Positions 39,601-48,377 of a DNA stretch of 64,000 bases are shown here, in pieces. The stretch lies in contig JAQOSZ010000305.1 of NCBI GenBank assembly GCA_030347455.1, positions 1 to 64,000 of the forward strand, in the 5' to 3' direction. The notes below the pieces were generated by a model. The model did no database searches and was not told the DNA's origin. It worked only from the letters and a program-made list of their open reading frames with translations. The stretch comes from Kentomonas sorsogonicus (taxonomy: Eukaryota > Euglenozoa > Kinetoplastea > Trypanosomatida > Trypanosomatidae). How positions within the stretch are numbered: the first letter of the stretch is position 1; the number at the start of each line of letters is the position of its first letter. The translations under genes were made by a program, and so were the position numbers.

Positions 39601-41146
39601 GCTGCACAACGTCAACAACGGGAGCACCAAACCGATGGCGGGCGTCACGCCGGTGAACGTCGCCGGCGTGGAGAACATCGACGTGACGCCGCTCGTCAGG
39701 AACCACGCCGACTACGCCGCGCAGCTCCCCGACATCCTCGAGCGCATCGGCGACACCCCCAGCGCCGAGTCGTGGACGTGCCAGCGCGCCGGGGCGCCGG
39801 GGGTGGTGGTGCACCCGCTGCGCTGCACGTCCGCCACCAAGGCCATTCGCCGCTCGCTCAACTCCGTCTTCTCCTACGCGGCCAAGTTCGCCTTCGGGGT
39901 GCGCAACAGCATCGTCTGCGACTGGGGCGCCGACGGCGCGCGGGCGTCGACGCTGCACCTCGCGGCGTACGCGCTCTTCGACTGCTTCTTCGACTTCACC
40001 CCCCAGCCGGCGGTGCGGGCGTGCGAGGCCAACGCGTTCGGCGTGATGGGCGACACCGACGACGCCCCGCTCGGCGGCGTCCTCGCCTACACCACCGATC
40101 TGCGGGGGCACGCCGAGCACGAGCTGCTCGTTCTCGTCTACTTCTACACAGAGGATCTGCACGCGACCGCCGCCGTGTCGGCCGAGGTGGTGCCGCGCGC
40201 GGCGGAGTGCGACGCGGCCGCCTTTGCCGCTCAGGTGCAGCGGAAGGTCAACTTGGCGGCGTCGCGCGTCAGCGACGTGCGGCGGCGGTGCGCCGAGCTG
40301 GTGGTGGTGCAGCACGCCGGGCGGCAGAGCAGCGCGCAGACGGTCGAGCTGCCCCTCACGCACACCTTCCTCGACCTCGCGAGCACCGCCGTCTTCCACG
40401 TCGAGTGTCAGCGCATCAGCGGGGCGATCATGCTCGACGTGCTGGCGCTGCTCTCCAACGCCTCGACGGCCGCGGAGCGGCTCGACTTCAACGAGGGCGT
40501 CTTCCTGAGCGAGTACGCGGCGGCGGGGTGGGAGGCGCACTCGGTCCTCGCCCCCCGCGTCGCCGCCACCCGCGCGCGTGACGAGCTGCAGGGCGACCTG
40601 ATGAACGTGGCGATGCTGCTCACCTCCCACACCATGCGCCCGGCGGCGGCGTCGCTGACCCCGGTGGTCATCGTCAACTGCAGCCCGACGCTCCCCCTCT
40701 ACTTTGGCGTCGACCTCGACCTGACCGACGACGTGGACGAGGTAAAGAATAGCGAGGTGGGCGCAGGCGACCTCCTGTGGGTGTGGTTCCCGCCGCCGGT
40801 GCTGCCGCCCAACAGCTTCGCCGTCCTCCTCCTCGGCGACGTCCACGAGGCGCGCGTCCCGACGTTCCGCTACGCCACCGAGAAGTCGCGCTGCGGCTTT
40901 GACGTCCGCCTTCGCTGCTGCGACGCGGGCGACGGCGGCGCGCAGCCGCACCGGGCGACCGTCACGTGCGCGCCGGCGGAGGACATGCCACTGCGCGGCG
41001 ACTGCAACGCGAGCAGCACGCCCCTCAGCGGCGTCGCCTTCAGCATCGTCACGATGGTGCCAGCCGACGCGGCCAGCAACCCGCTGCTCTCCGACGTCGC
41101 CTGCATGCGCGAGGCAATGAAGGAGTATGGATGGGCGGTGTTTTGA
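36674..41146 (+). CDS. Large DUF726/TMCO4-like membrane protein with alpha/beta-hydrolase domain
   Basis: 1490 residues from the ATG at 36674. An N-terminal helical region (1-185) leads to several hydrophobic segments (about 188-296), then an acidic stretch (about 305-350: SSSGDDSDGDS). Residues 350-800 are beta-rich and unrecognised. The DUF726 hydrolase-like part lies at about 855-1010: YRSFVGVFYIPSFAIWAASA, then RPVTLVGFSFGSKVVFDCL with the GxSxG nucleophile elbow, and AFLIGGPFTADGAEW. DUF726 proteins such as TMCO4 and yeast Mil1 are membrane-linked putative lipases or adaptors. The C-terminal 480 residues are unrecognised. It is two to three times longer than usual family members. Substrate unknown. 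Confidence 0.8.
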   Translation: MDKHDLLSRFRDTHEFIWKPQRPERTVSEVKEYIGLMRSHELVVPPMTLEDRVQVRLLLYAVLGSEKYLDMFDGALLPPPYALPDATDIKWTADDIGTVVRAIDPALDVAIVLMPFNLATRVAAYDACLRAAARRLCWVLNMPFAVVECYEEAVGAIVVGETDVAKVRQMIEAEKAARKRSLRRAATIGGFAVFGSVLLLLAGSWAAPLIAPAYNTMLSGAITTIQGAGSIGAYVLGSSSVGAAVTYAATVASHVVALGQVVTPFLSPANLTVIFGVSGAALGAYNAYHRTDESADFALRSMEDVEAFSSSGDDSDGDSAAGGHDRSSESDRDGGDDAEKDDGDADAGSPTVAALQAEFDVENFVEESSQRGIVVPSHTRSTAMAHVSKMPLVKKRYRSIVFAVDCRLSGFELHLKSVKLLSGVWSLLPPAEITDGHSGIMACTNRYSRPTGSGFIVCYTASPAGIGAVGYTSLRVWVRVFHDFMDGWAFSSFCEFADADFDPFAAEYRLEETSVVGSYVDDALGVTAEMHKRPFTYIKLYLSEDQKKHGGRSGHIKAREFPQYLQECVYAHSGERRYIGLGVINHSSHKIRFKSVHIEQGEISSKTPAPREVRPKQASVVYVLNRNWVIDVSGYLILELENAEAAVGAATTSGAATLKTPPPPPPRRSHCVKIQFRVNSLNKVLLSIAAAPTAIELKLLALTATTQPSKFNVKSAEGLFFSMSVKTSASDNTVQITVTDAHAPRTTAAAAARVAPHASVTVGVCGYSDLFDPRRSTSDQQVGLWHTIFRRTSVLGNSEAYALQWENEHLQNFSKLIQSDLGIADRLSKKAIKKVTKKMKKQVMRGVLFKWFNSYRSFVGVFYIPSFAIWAASAINNSFASLSNRAEFAGKTLALALLDPKRGRRPVTLVGFSFGSKVVFDCLCELARVGQNDLVENAFLIGGPFTADGAEWQRLRGVVAGRLVNAFTRSDWLLWLLHNVNNGSTKPMAGVTPVNVAGVENIDVTPLVRNHADYAAQLPDILERIGDTPSAESWTCQRAGAPGVVVHPLRCTSATKAIRRSLNSVFSYAAKFAFGVRNSIVCDWGADGARASTLHLAAYALFDCFFDFTPQPAVRACEANAFGVMGDTDDAPLGGVLAYTTDLRGHAEHELLVLVYFYTEDLHATAAVSAEVVPRAAECDAAAFAAQVQRKVNLAASRVSDVRRRCAELVVVQHAGRQSSAQTVELPLTHTFLDLASTAVFHVECQRISGAIMLDVLALLSNASTAAERLDFNEGVFLSEYAAAGWEAHSVLAPRVAATRARDELQGDLMNVAMLLTSHTMRPAAASLTPVVIVNCSPTLPLYFGVDLDLTDDVDEVKNSEVGAGDLLWVWFPPPVLPPNSFAVLLLGDVHEARVPTFRYATEKSRCGFDVRLRCCDAGDGGAQPHRATVTCAPAEDMPLRGDCNASSTPLSGVAFSIVTMVPADAASNPLLSDVACMREAMKEYGWAVF

Positions 41147-41991
41147 GGGTGGAGCTCGCCGACTGTTGCTACTCGCCGTCGTTTTGAATGGGTTTCCTGC
41201 AATACGCACGGTGTATTTATCTCGTGTGTGTGTGTGTGCGTGTATTGGTGTACTCTTTACATTTTCATATTTGTCTATATTCATATATCCATGAATTTAC
41301 CACTTTCCTTTTCACTTACCACTGTACACGCAATTATCAGACATTGTTGCGCGTGTACAGAGGTGAACCCCCCCCCCCCCTTCAAACATGCTGCGTAATC
41401 TCTCCCAAAAACATACAAACTGTTATTGTTGTTTTGATCGTTTGCTTTTTTTTTTATTATCCTGACAGCTCTTTTATATATTATTACACGCATTCTGAAT
41501 GCAATACGAGTAGGGGGAAAAAAAAAAGAGGACAGAGTGAGGAAGATTTATGACGTGCCATGTGATTTATCAAAGCGAAAGTAAAATGTGTGACGACAGT
41601 GTCAACTTCCGCGAGTGTGTTGATGCATTAGTTTTGTGTGTATGTGTGTGTGTGTCTGATTTTTGGTGTTTAAAAAAAGCTGGTGATCTGCACAGTTTCC
41701 CCGCTGAACGTCTGTGTGGAATGGTCTTACTGGACGCTCAGCATATCGTTAACCCAAACTGGTATCATCTCCGCAACCATGTTTCCATTCTTTCCTTCTA
41801 TATATCCTTTCTTTCTTTTGTTTTTCGCTGTTTCCCTTCTCCGTGTATGTGTGTCTGCAGTCACAGAAAATAGGAAGGGGGAAAAATCGTCAATATCCGG
41901 CAAGCAGATAGCTGGAGTTGTTGTAAGGAGGGAAAAGGAACGCGCGGACGCTCCACTTCTTCACTGTGTGTGTGCGTGTCCGTGTTTCGCG
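41147..41991. other. Intergenic
   Basis: Contains GT repeats (41224-41241, 41636-41654), a C10 run (41370-41379) and T runs. Pyrimidine-rich stretches at 41787-41845, followed by CAG near 41861, could be the splice site for the kinase gene. No supported gene. Confidence 0.5.
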
Positions 41992-44900
41992 ATGGAGGCG
42001 TACCGCCACGCCCTCGTGCCCGAGTACAGGACGCAGGACAGCGCGGAGGTGGCCGCCGAGATCGAGGCTCTTCTCGGGGTCTTCGAGGACGTCAAGGTGG
42101 AGAACCTGGAGAGCGGCCTCCCGACCGTGACGGTCCCCACGACGCACGCGCGCAAGGGAAAGCACCGCCCGCGCATCGAGATCGTCGTCGTCCCGGGCTA
42201 CCCCTTCGTGGCGCCGAGGATCAACCTGTGCTTCCCGTCGGGGGTCAAGCCCGGCGACGCCAAGTGCCCCTTCACCGCGGCCGACATCCCCGTCTTGCAG
42301 AAGGTGGTCCAGGAGTGCGCCGAGTCGTGTCGCGCGGCCGGCACGCCTTGCATGATGCCGGTGCTCAACACCGCCAACGCCGCCATCGCGGAGCTCTTCG
42401 AGAGCCCGCAGTCCGGCGGCGCTGTGCCGGTCGCCTCGTCGGAGTCCGCCAAGGCGTCGCCCAAGCTCGGCCCGCAGCAAAGACCCTCAGGCGGCGCCGC
42501 GCCGGGCGGCAAGGCAGCGGCGGCCGCGGCCACCTCCCAGCCGCCATCGCCGGCGCTGACGCCCATCCCGATGAAAGCCAAGGACGCCTTTGCCCTCGGT
42601 GTGCTGGCGCTGCACATGCTCAAAAAGTGCTGCGACCTCAAAACGCCGGAGTCGCGCGACGAGGCGGCGGGAAACTTCAGCGAGATCGCCGAGTTTCTCT
42701 TCAGCCTCGGCATCCTGCCAGAGTCGGCGCGGCGGGCGCTGCCGTGGCGGCCGGACACGCTGCGCAAGGTGTTCAGCAGCACGATCGCGCGGGTGGAGGC
42801 GGAGAAGCAGCAGTCGGCGGCGATGAAGTGGTTCTGGGAAAGCACCGAGGCGCGCTTCGGGGTGCTGCGCGGCAGCGAGGGACGGTACCGCCGCGAATTC
42901 ATCGAGAATCGCCTCGTCGGCTCCGGCGGCTTCGCGCCCGTCTACGTCTGCCGCAAGGCGCTGGACAACCGCAACTACGCCATCAAGAAGATCCCCATCT
43001 GCGGCAACCACTACGAGAAGATCATCCGCGAGGTGCAGACGCTCTCGCTCCTCAACGACCGCAACGTCGTGCGCTACTACGACGCGTGGGTGGAGGACGG
43101 CTGCGACGAGGAGCTGAAGCGCTTCATCGAGAGCGACGACGACGAAGAAGAGGAACAGGAGGAAGAGGAACAGGAGGATTCCTCGGCGTCCGAAAGCACG
43201 GAGGGCTTCGAAGAGGGAGAGGAAGAAGAGACTGGCAGCAGCAGCAGCAGCAGCAGCACGTCCCTGCTGTTGCTAGACTCGACGACCAGCAGCGAGAGCA
43301 CCAGCACAGGCACGACCGCGGGCGGCGACCAGCGTGGCAAGCCCGCCAAGCGTTATCAGACGCTCTACATTCAGATGGAGCTGTGCTCGGCGCGCTCGCT
43401 GCGCCACCTCATCGAGTCGGGCGAGTCGGAGGGCGGCCAGAACCGCATGTTTGCGGGCGGCGGCGGCGAGCGCGTCGCAGCCTCCATCCTGCGGCAGCTG
43501 CTGACGGTCATGTCGCACATGCACCGCGACGGCATCGTGCACCGCGACCTCAAGCCGGACAACGTGCTCTTCGAGGAGACCAACACGAGCGACGACAGCG
43601 TCGGCACCATCCGCGTCGCCGACTTCGGCCTCGCGCGCGTCATGACCGGCGTGCGGCGCAACGAGAGCAACGTCGAGCTCGACGCGGCCAGCGCGGCGCT
43701 GCGCAGGGGCGACGTGTCGGGCGGCAGCACCGCCGGGAGCAGCACCGGCGGGCGCCTCACGACGGGTCTCGGCTCGGTGCTCTACTGCGCCCCGGAGCAG
43801 CGGTCCGGCGGCGCCTACGGTGTCACGGTGGACGAGTTCAGCATCGGCATGATCGCCCTCGAGATGTGGCTCGTGATCGGGGGGAAGGACTTCCGCGAGC
43901 GCTTCCTCATCATGAGCGACGTGTGGCACACGGGGACGCTGCCCGAGTGGTTCGTCAAGTGGAAACCGGTGATGGCCGGCGTCATCGCGCGCCTCGTGCG
44001 CCCCAACCCTGACGAGCGCGCGACGTGCGACGAGATCCTCGCGACCGCCGACCTCCCGGGCGACGCGGCGGAGCTCTCCGAGGCGCTGTCGGTGGTGGAG
44101 CGCTACGGCGACGAGGTGTGGTCCCGCATCGTGCGCCGCTACCAGCGCGAGGCGCGCTACACCCGCCCGACGGCGCAGGAGATCGACGTGCTCAACGCGC
44201 GCCAGTCGCTGCCGGCGCTCAGCGTCGTGAACACGGTCCACATGATCGGCGTCATCGAGGGCCTCTACGCCCACTCGGCGCTCGACCCGCTCGTCCTGAT
44301 GACCGCCGCCGTCAGCGACCTCGGCGAGGAGTGCGTCGTCGGCGCGAGCGGCAAGCTGTGGAGTCACTCGCGGCACCCCCACATCGCCGTCGCGACGCAC
44401 GTCGGCCTCGCCGACGCCGCCGACACGGGGCCCTTCTACTGCTTCTACACCAAGGCGCGCAGCTTCGCCGTTTTTGTGGCGCCGCTCTCGCCGCACGACC
44501 TGACGCAGCTGAGCGACTTTGTCTTCCAGCCCACCCTCAGCCTGCTGCACCTGCTCACGTGCGTCGACTGGCACGCCGTCGGCCGCGGCGAGCGCTCCGC
44601 CGCCCCCGTACGCATCGTCTTCTCGCGCGCGCGGTGGTTCAACTTCCTCTTCCCCGTCGGCCTCGGCAGCCGCGCGGTGCCGGCGGACGTGGCGGCGGTG
44701 GAGGTGGGCACCGACGGCGGCGGCCTGAGCGCGGCCCTCGAGGAGATGGACGAGCGGCTCGGCGTCGATCACGACGCGGAGGAGGTGGGCGTCTTCGTGC
44801 GCTACATCCTCGGGGTGGCCGACGCGCTCTCCAGCTTCGGCGGCAGTCTCGCGGCGAACGTGCAGCTGCTGGTGGACCCGAACCTGCAGCCCAGCGCGAA

Positions 44901-45756
44901 CCTCGTCAACAGCGGCTTTCTCGAGGACCGCTTCTTCTTCGAGTGCCAGGTCAGCGGGCGGCCGCTCGCCTTTGGCTGCTTCCTCAACAACTTCACGCGG
45001 CGCTGCCTCCTGACGCGCTCCGAGGTGAACGGCTTCATCGTCAACGTGGACGTGCAGGAGCTGGCGCAGGTCGAGCGGCACATGCGCGTCGTCTGCCGCG
45101 AGAGCGTGCAGCTGGACGGCGTGTGCGTGAGGCCGCAGCAGTACCACACCAGCACGCGCCGCACGATGCAGGCGGCGGTGGAGCTGTGGAAGTGCAACGT
45201 GCGCGCGTGCCTGCGCAGCGACGTCGACCCGCGGCGCGTGCTCAAGGAGAAGGGCCTGCGGTGGATGCTCCTCGACGGACACAGCATCGCGAGCGCGGCG
45301 GCGCAGGGCAAGGGGCCGCGCGGCCGGGAGCTGCAGCTCGAGGAGGTGGTGCCGGCGGTGCGCGCGCTGGCGGCCAGCCACAAGACCGCCGGCCGCAACG
45401 TCGCGGCGTGCGCGCTCTTCGCCGGGGCGGAGCAGCGGCAGCTGACGCCGGCGACGGAGCTGTACCGCCGCGTCGCCGAGACCCCGCTGGAGCCGGACGT
45501 TCTCGTGTGCGAGGAGGCGTCGGCGCAGCTTGAGGAGGCCTTCCGCCGCGCGGCCGCCGACGGCAAGGCGCGGCTGCCGGACGCGCTCGCCCGCTGGCTC
45601 GACGCGCACCCGCGCACCGCCGTCCTCCCCGTCTACTGCCTGGGCGACCGCCGCCTCGTGCTCTTCTGCAACCCGTATCTGTTTCCCTGCGGACACGACG
45701 GCAAAAAGTCTGGCAACGGCGGCGACCGCAAGGACAGGCGACACTCGAAGCGGTGA
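41992..45756 (+). CDS. GCN2-like eIF2-alpha kinase
   Basis: 1254 residues from the ATG at 41992 (MEAYRHALVPEY); the frame is open upstream but that stretch is pyrimidine-rich UTR-like sequence. Residues 1-145 form an RWD domain with the YPFVAP motif. The kinase domain begins near 300: GSGGFAPVYV, YAIKKI, an acidic and serine-rich insert (about 373-450), HRDLKPDNVLF (about 517), ADFGLARV (about 543), and the APE-like CAPEQR. A long insert between lobes is typical of eIF2-alpha kinases. Residues about 715-1160 look like the histidyl-tRNA-synthetase-like domain that senses uncharged tRNA in GCN2. It should phosphorylate eIF2-alpha under amino-acid starvation. Confidence 0.9.
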   Translation: MEAYRHALVPEYRTQDSAEVAAEIEALLGVFEDVKVENLESGLPTVTVPTTHARKGKHRPRIEIVVVPGYPFVAPRINLCFPSGVKPGDAKCPFTAADIPVLQKVVQECAESCRAAGTPCMMPVLNTANAAIAELFESPQSGGAVPVASSESAKASPKLGPQQRPSGGAAPGGKAAAAAATSQPPSPALTPIPMKAKDAFALGVLALHMLKKCCDLKTPESRDEAAGNFSEIAEFLFSLGILPESARRALPWRPDTLRKVFSSTIARVEAEKQQSAAMKWFWESTEARFGVLRGSEGRYRREFIENRLVGSGGFAPVYVCRKALDNRNYAIKKIPICGNHYEKIIREVQTLSLLNDRNVVRYYDAWVEDGCDEELKRFIESDDDEEEEQEEEEQEDSSASESTEGFEEGEEEETGSSSSSSSTSLLLLDSTTSSESTSTGTTAGGDQRGKPAKRYQTLYIQMELCSARSLRHLIESGESEGGQNRMFAGGGGERVAASILRQLLTVMSHMHRDGIVHRDLKPDNVLFEETNTSDDSVGTIRVADFGLARVMTGVRRNESNVELDAASAALRRGDVSGGSTAGSSTGGRLTTGLGSVLYCAPEQRSGGAYGVTVDEFSIGMIALEMWLVIGGKDFRERFLIMSDVWHTGTLPEWFVKWKPVMAGVIARLVRPNPDERATCDEILATADLPGDAAELSEALSVVERYGDEVWSRIVRRYQREARYTRPTAQEIDVLNARQSLPALSVVNTVHMIGVIEGLYAHSALDPLVLMTAAVSDLGEECVVGASGKLWSHSRHPHIAVATHVGLADAADTGPFYCFYTKARSFAVFVAPLSPHDLTQLSDFVFQPTLSLLHLLTCVDWHAVGRGERSAAPVRIVFSRARWFNFLFPVGLGSRAVPADVAAVEVGTDGGGLSAALEEMDERLGVDHDAEEVGVFVRYILGVADALSSFGGSLAANVQLLVDPNLQPSANLVNSGFLEDRFFFECQVSGRPLAFGCFLNNFTRRCLLTRSEVNGFIVNVDVQELAQVERHMRVVCRESVQLDGVCVRPQQYHTSTRRTMQAAVELWKCNVRACLRSDVDPRRVLKEKGLRWMLLDGHSIASAAAQGKGPRGRELQLEEVVPAVRALAASHKTAGRNVAACALFAGAEQRQLTPATELYRRVAETPLEPDVLVCEEASAQLEEAFRRAAADGKARLPDALARWLDAHPRTAVLPVYCLGDRRLVLFCNPYLFPCGHDGKKSGNGGDRKDRRHSKR

Positions 45757-46675
45757 CACAACAGGAAATATTGTAACGAAGCATTTTTATACACATTTTT
45801 TTTTCTTGGTTGTAATGACAGTGTCAATCTTCCAGGTGCGTCTTTGGTGAGCTCCGTATGTTACAGGGTATTTGATATCGCTGGATTCTTTTTTTTCTTC
45901 CCCTTTTCGATTTCTTTCATCTTGTACAGTTTTCCTCGGTTCTTCTTCTTCCTCATTAGTCGGTCCTTCTCTTTCTCTACTTTGCACCTCTGTCATCACG
46001 GGTCCTAAAACATAGTCATTGACTAACTCTCTCACTCACTTACACAGAGGGCGACAGAGAGAGAGAGAGAGAGAAGCAATCACCAGTTGTGGTACGCACA
46101 TGTTGCTAAAGAGTCTTTCACTAGATACGTTCACTCTTCCGTTCAGATGGTCGTCTTTTTTCGTTTGATTGTTTGTTCTCCCCTCTTTCTCTTTGCCACC
46201 GCGCCGTCAACCTCGCCCCCCCCCCTCCTGTAGACCTTCACTCGCACACGCTCCTCCCGGCAAGCGGCGACGTCGGAACACGTAACCCGCTGCAACTCTT
46301 TCACATAAATACATAAATTGCACTAAATATTTTTTTAAAGAGGAATAGCACACATATAACAGTGTGTTTGCTGCTACAATTCTTGAGGGTAGTCGATATT
46401 TTATGTGCTTGTGTGTTGATTGAAGAGAAGAAGTAAATTTGCTTGTGTGTACTACGAAAAAACCCTGAGGCAAAGGAGAAAAAAAAGGGCATGCTTCATC
46501 AGGAAGTCAAATCTTTTTTTTTTTCAAAAGCAAATCAGCCTCTCCCACCCCCACCCCCAACATCCACACATTCACGAACAGTTATCTCATAGAGGAATTA
46601 CGTAGAGGACGGTAATCAAGGGAAAGGAACGAAGCTACGACACTGCGCAAGCGATGCCCTTCTTCAGCGTGCATC
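45757..46675. other. Intergenic
   Basis: T- and C-rich on the plus strand with a GA run (46054-46073). The poly-T at 46511-46523 ending in CAAAAG is a possible splice acceptor for the next gene. No supported gene. Confidence 0.5.
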
Positions 46676-47749
46676 ATGGGCAAGACGCGAGCACGCTCTT
46701 CAACACGCAAGTGCTCAGTGGGGGCGCTGACGACGCACCTGTCGGAGCTGACGGGCGGCGCCTACACGCGGGTAGAGCTCGTGCCCATGTCCTTCGCCAC
46801 CGACGTCGCCAACAACACCAAGCTGGTGAACGCGCTGAGTCACCTGGACCCGCCGCGGCGGGTGTCGGCCGGGGGCTCCGGCGCCGCGGCGACGCAGGCG
46901 GGGCTCATCAGCGCGGCGCTGCACAACGTCCCCTTCGTGGGCCTTCTGGTGACGCCGGTGCAGGCGTCGGTGGGCGAGCAGCTGACGACGCCCATCGTCG
47001 CCAACGCCGCCTACGTGCTGCTCGGCTTCCGCGAGGCGGCGGCGCACCGCCAGGAGAGCGTCGGCGCGGACGGCACGGAGGTGCTGCTGCGGCGCGCCAA
47101 CGCGGCCGCCGTGCAGCCGCACCCCGAGATGGTGTACATCAGCGGCACGGCGCCGAGCGGCTGCGACGTCGACGAGCTGGCGCGCCTGTACGAGCCGCCG
47201 GTGGCGGTGAAGGGCGGCGGCGAGGAGGCGCACCCCGGGCCCCGGCAGATCATCTCCCGCTCCATCCAGCGCGACGAGGAGCTGACGGCGGAGCGCGAGC
47301 GGCTGGCGGCCGCGGCGGCGGCGGAAGAGGGCGCGCCGGCCGGCGGCCGCCGCAAGTCGAGCCGGCGCAGCAGCAAGATCAACGTGGCCATGTCCATCGA
47401 CGAGGAGGAGGAGAAGAAGGCCAAGGACGTGCCGCTGTCGGCGGCGGCGGCAGCGCTGCTCTCGACGCACGGGACGGCCGCGCAGCCGCTGGTCGTCAAC
47501 GTCAACACGAGCACCGTCAGCGTCAAGGCGGCCAACCTGCACAACGGCGCGCGGCGGCACGTGCTGGAGGACGTGGCGGCCGTCGACGTGCTCTGGCACG
47601 GCCCCAAGGGCGAGCACGCGCCGCTGCAGCTGCTGCTCAACGAGCACCTCACACAGATCAAGGCGAAGATTGAGGCGGCGCAGCTGCAGATCGCCGCCGC
47701 GCTGGAGGGCGCCGAGCACACAGATAAGAAGAAAAAGGGGAAAAAGTGA
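46676..47749 (+). CDS. Protein of unknown function, 357 residues
   Basis: The frame from the ATG at 46676 is preferred over an overlapping frame from 46654, which gives Arg/Gly/Ala low complexity. Residues 1-115 look folded, with alternating strands and helices (RVELVPMSFATDVANNTKLV, VPFVGLLVTPVQASVG). A basic, probably disordered middle (GGRRKSSRRSSK, about 223-235) and an acidic patch (DEEEEKKAKD) follow, then a second folded part and a lysine tail (KKKKGKK). No domain is recognised. The basic patches would suit RNA or microtubule binding, but nothing proves it. Confidence 0.72.
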   Translation: MGKTRARSSTRKCSVGALTTHLSELTGGAYTRVELVPMSFATDVANNTKLVNALSHLDPPRRVSAGGSGAAATQAGLISAALHNVPFVGLLVTPVQASVGEQLTTPIVANAAYVLLGFREAAAHRQESVGADGTEVLLRRANAAAVQPHPEMVYISGTAPSGCDVDELARLYEPPVAVKGGGEEAHPGPRQIISRSIQRDEELTAERERLAAAAAAEEGAPAGGRRKSSRRSSKINVAMSIDEEEEKKAKDVPLSAAAAALLSTHGTAAQPLVVNVNTSTVSVKAANLHNGARRHVLEDVAAVDVLWHGPKGEHAPLQLLLNEHLTQIKAKIEAAQLQIAAALEGAEHTDKKKKGKK

Positions 47750-48377
47750 TCCCTCTGTCTTGACGCTTCCTATGTCGCTCTTCCGTCTACTCTGCTCTTT
47801 CTCTCACCTCTCTCCCCCCCCCCACACACACACATCATGTAAACTACTGTCCCGCACTTATTCTGTCTCAATCCAGCGTAAAGGCGCGCACAGCATCGTG
47901 TGCGTACAAACTACTACGACCTCGGCATGCAGTCCGAGATGCGCAAATATATATTATTATTTTCATTATTGTTGTGTGTGTGTGTGGTGAAGAAACTTCA
48001 TGTGAATAATGAATAGAAGTGCGGTAGTCAGTAATCAACGTGATTGTTGTTCGCTTCCCTGTCTCTTCCTACTCAGTTTATAGTGCTTGCTCTTTGCGAG
48101 GTGAGTGCGACGCAGCACTTATGTACCTCACTCAGCTCTTCAATGCTCTTTCCACCTTGTAATTACTTCCTTGGTCGTAACAAAACGGATGTCTCTTCCG
48201 CCCGTAAAAGAGAAAAAAAAAAAGAAGATTCTTCATTTAGATCAGAAAAGCGTCCCTCGACGTAATCTTTATCGTTTCTTACTCTCCTTCATAAAATAAC
48301 GTTTACCGTCGTCGCTCTCCACGGGTTGTTTAATTCTCGCAAAATTCGAGCACTCCGCGCGCACGCTGTAACTCCCA
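47750..48377. other. Intergenic
   Basis: C and CA runs at 47813-47832, AT-rich stretches, and a CT-rich tract near 48274-48290 ahead of the golgin start. No supported gene. Confidence 0.5.

Noticed and set aside
38768-41284. Long minus-strand open frame (838 codons) opposite the DUF726 gene
   Set aside because: Very GC-rich third positions leave few antisense stops. The product is Arg/Ala/His/Val-rich without any fold signature; the plus-strand frame has recognisable domains.
43273-45759. Long minus-strand open frame opposite the GCN2-like kinase
   Set aside because: Same GC-driven shadow; the plus strand encodes clear RWD, kinase and HisRS-like domains.
46654-47673. Alternative plus-strand frame of 339 codons overlapping 46676-47749
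   Set aside because: The product is almost entirely Arg, Gly, Ala and Gln; the other frame has mixed composition and a better end.
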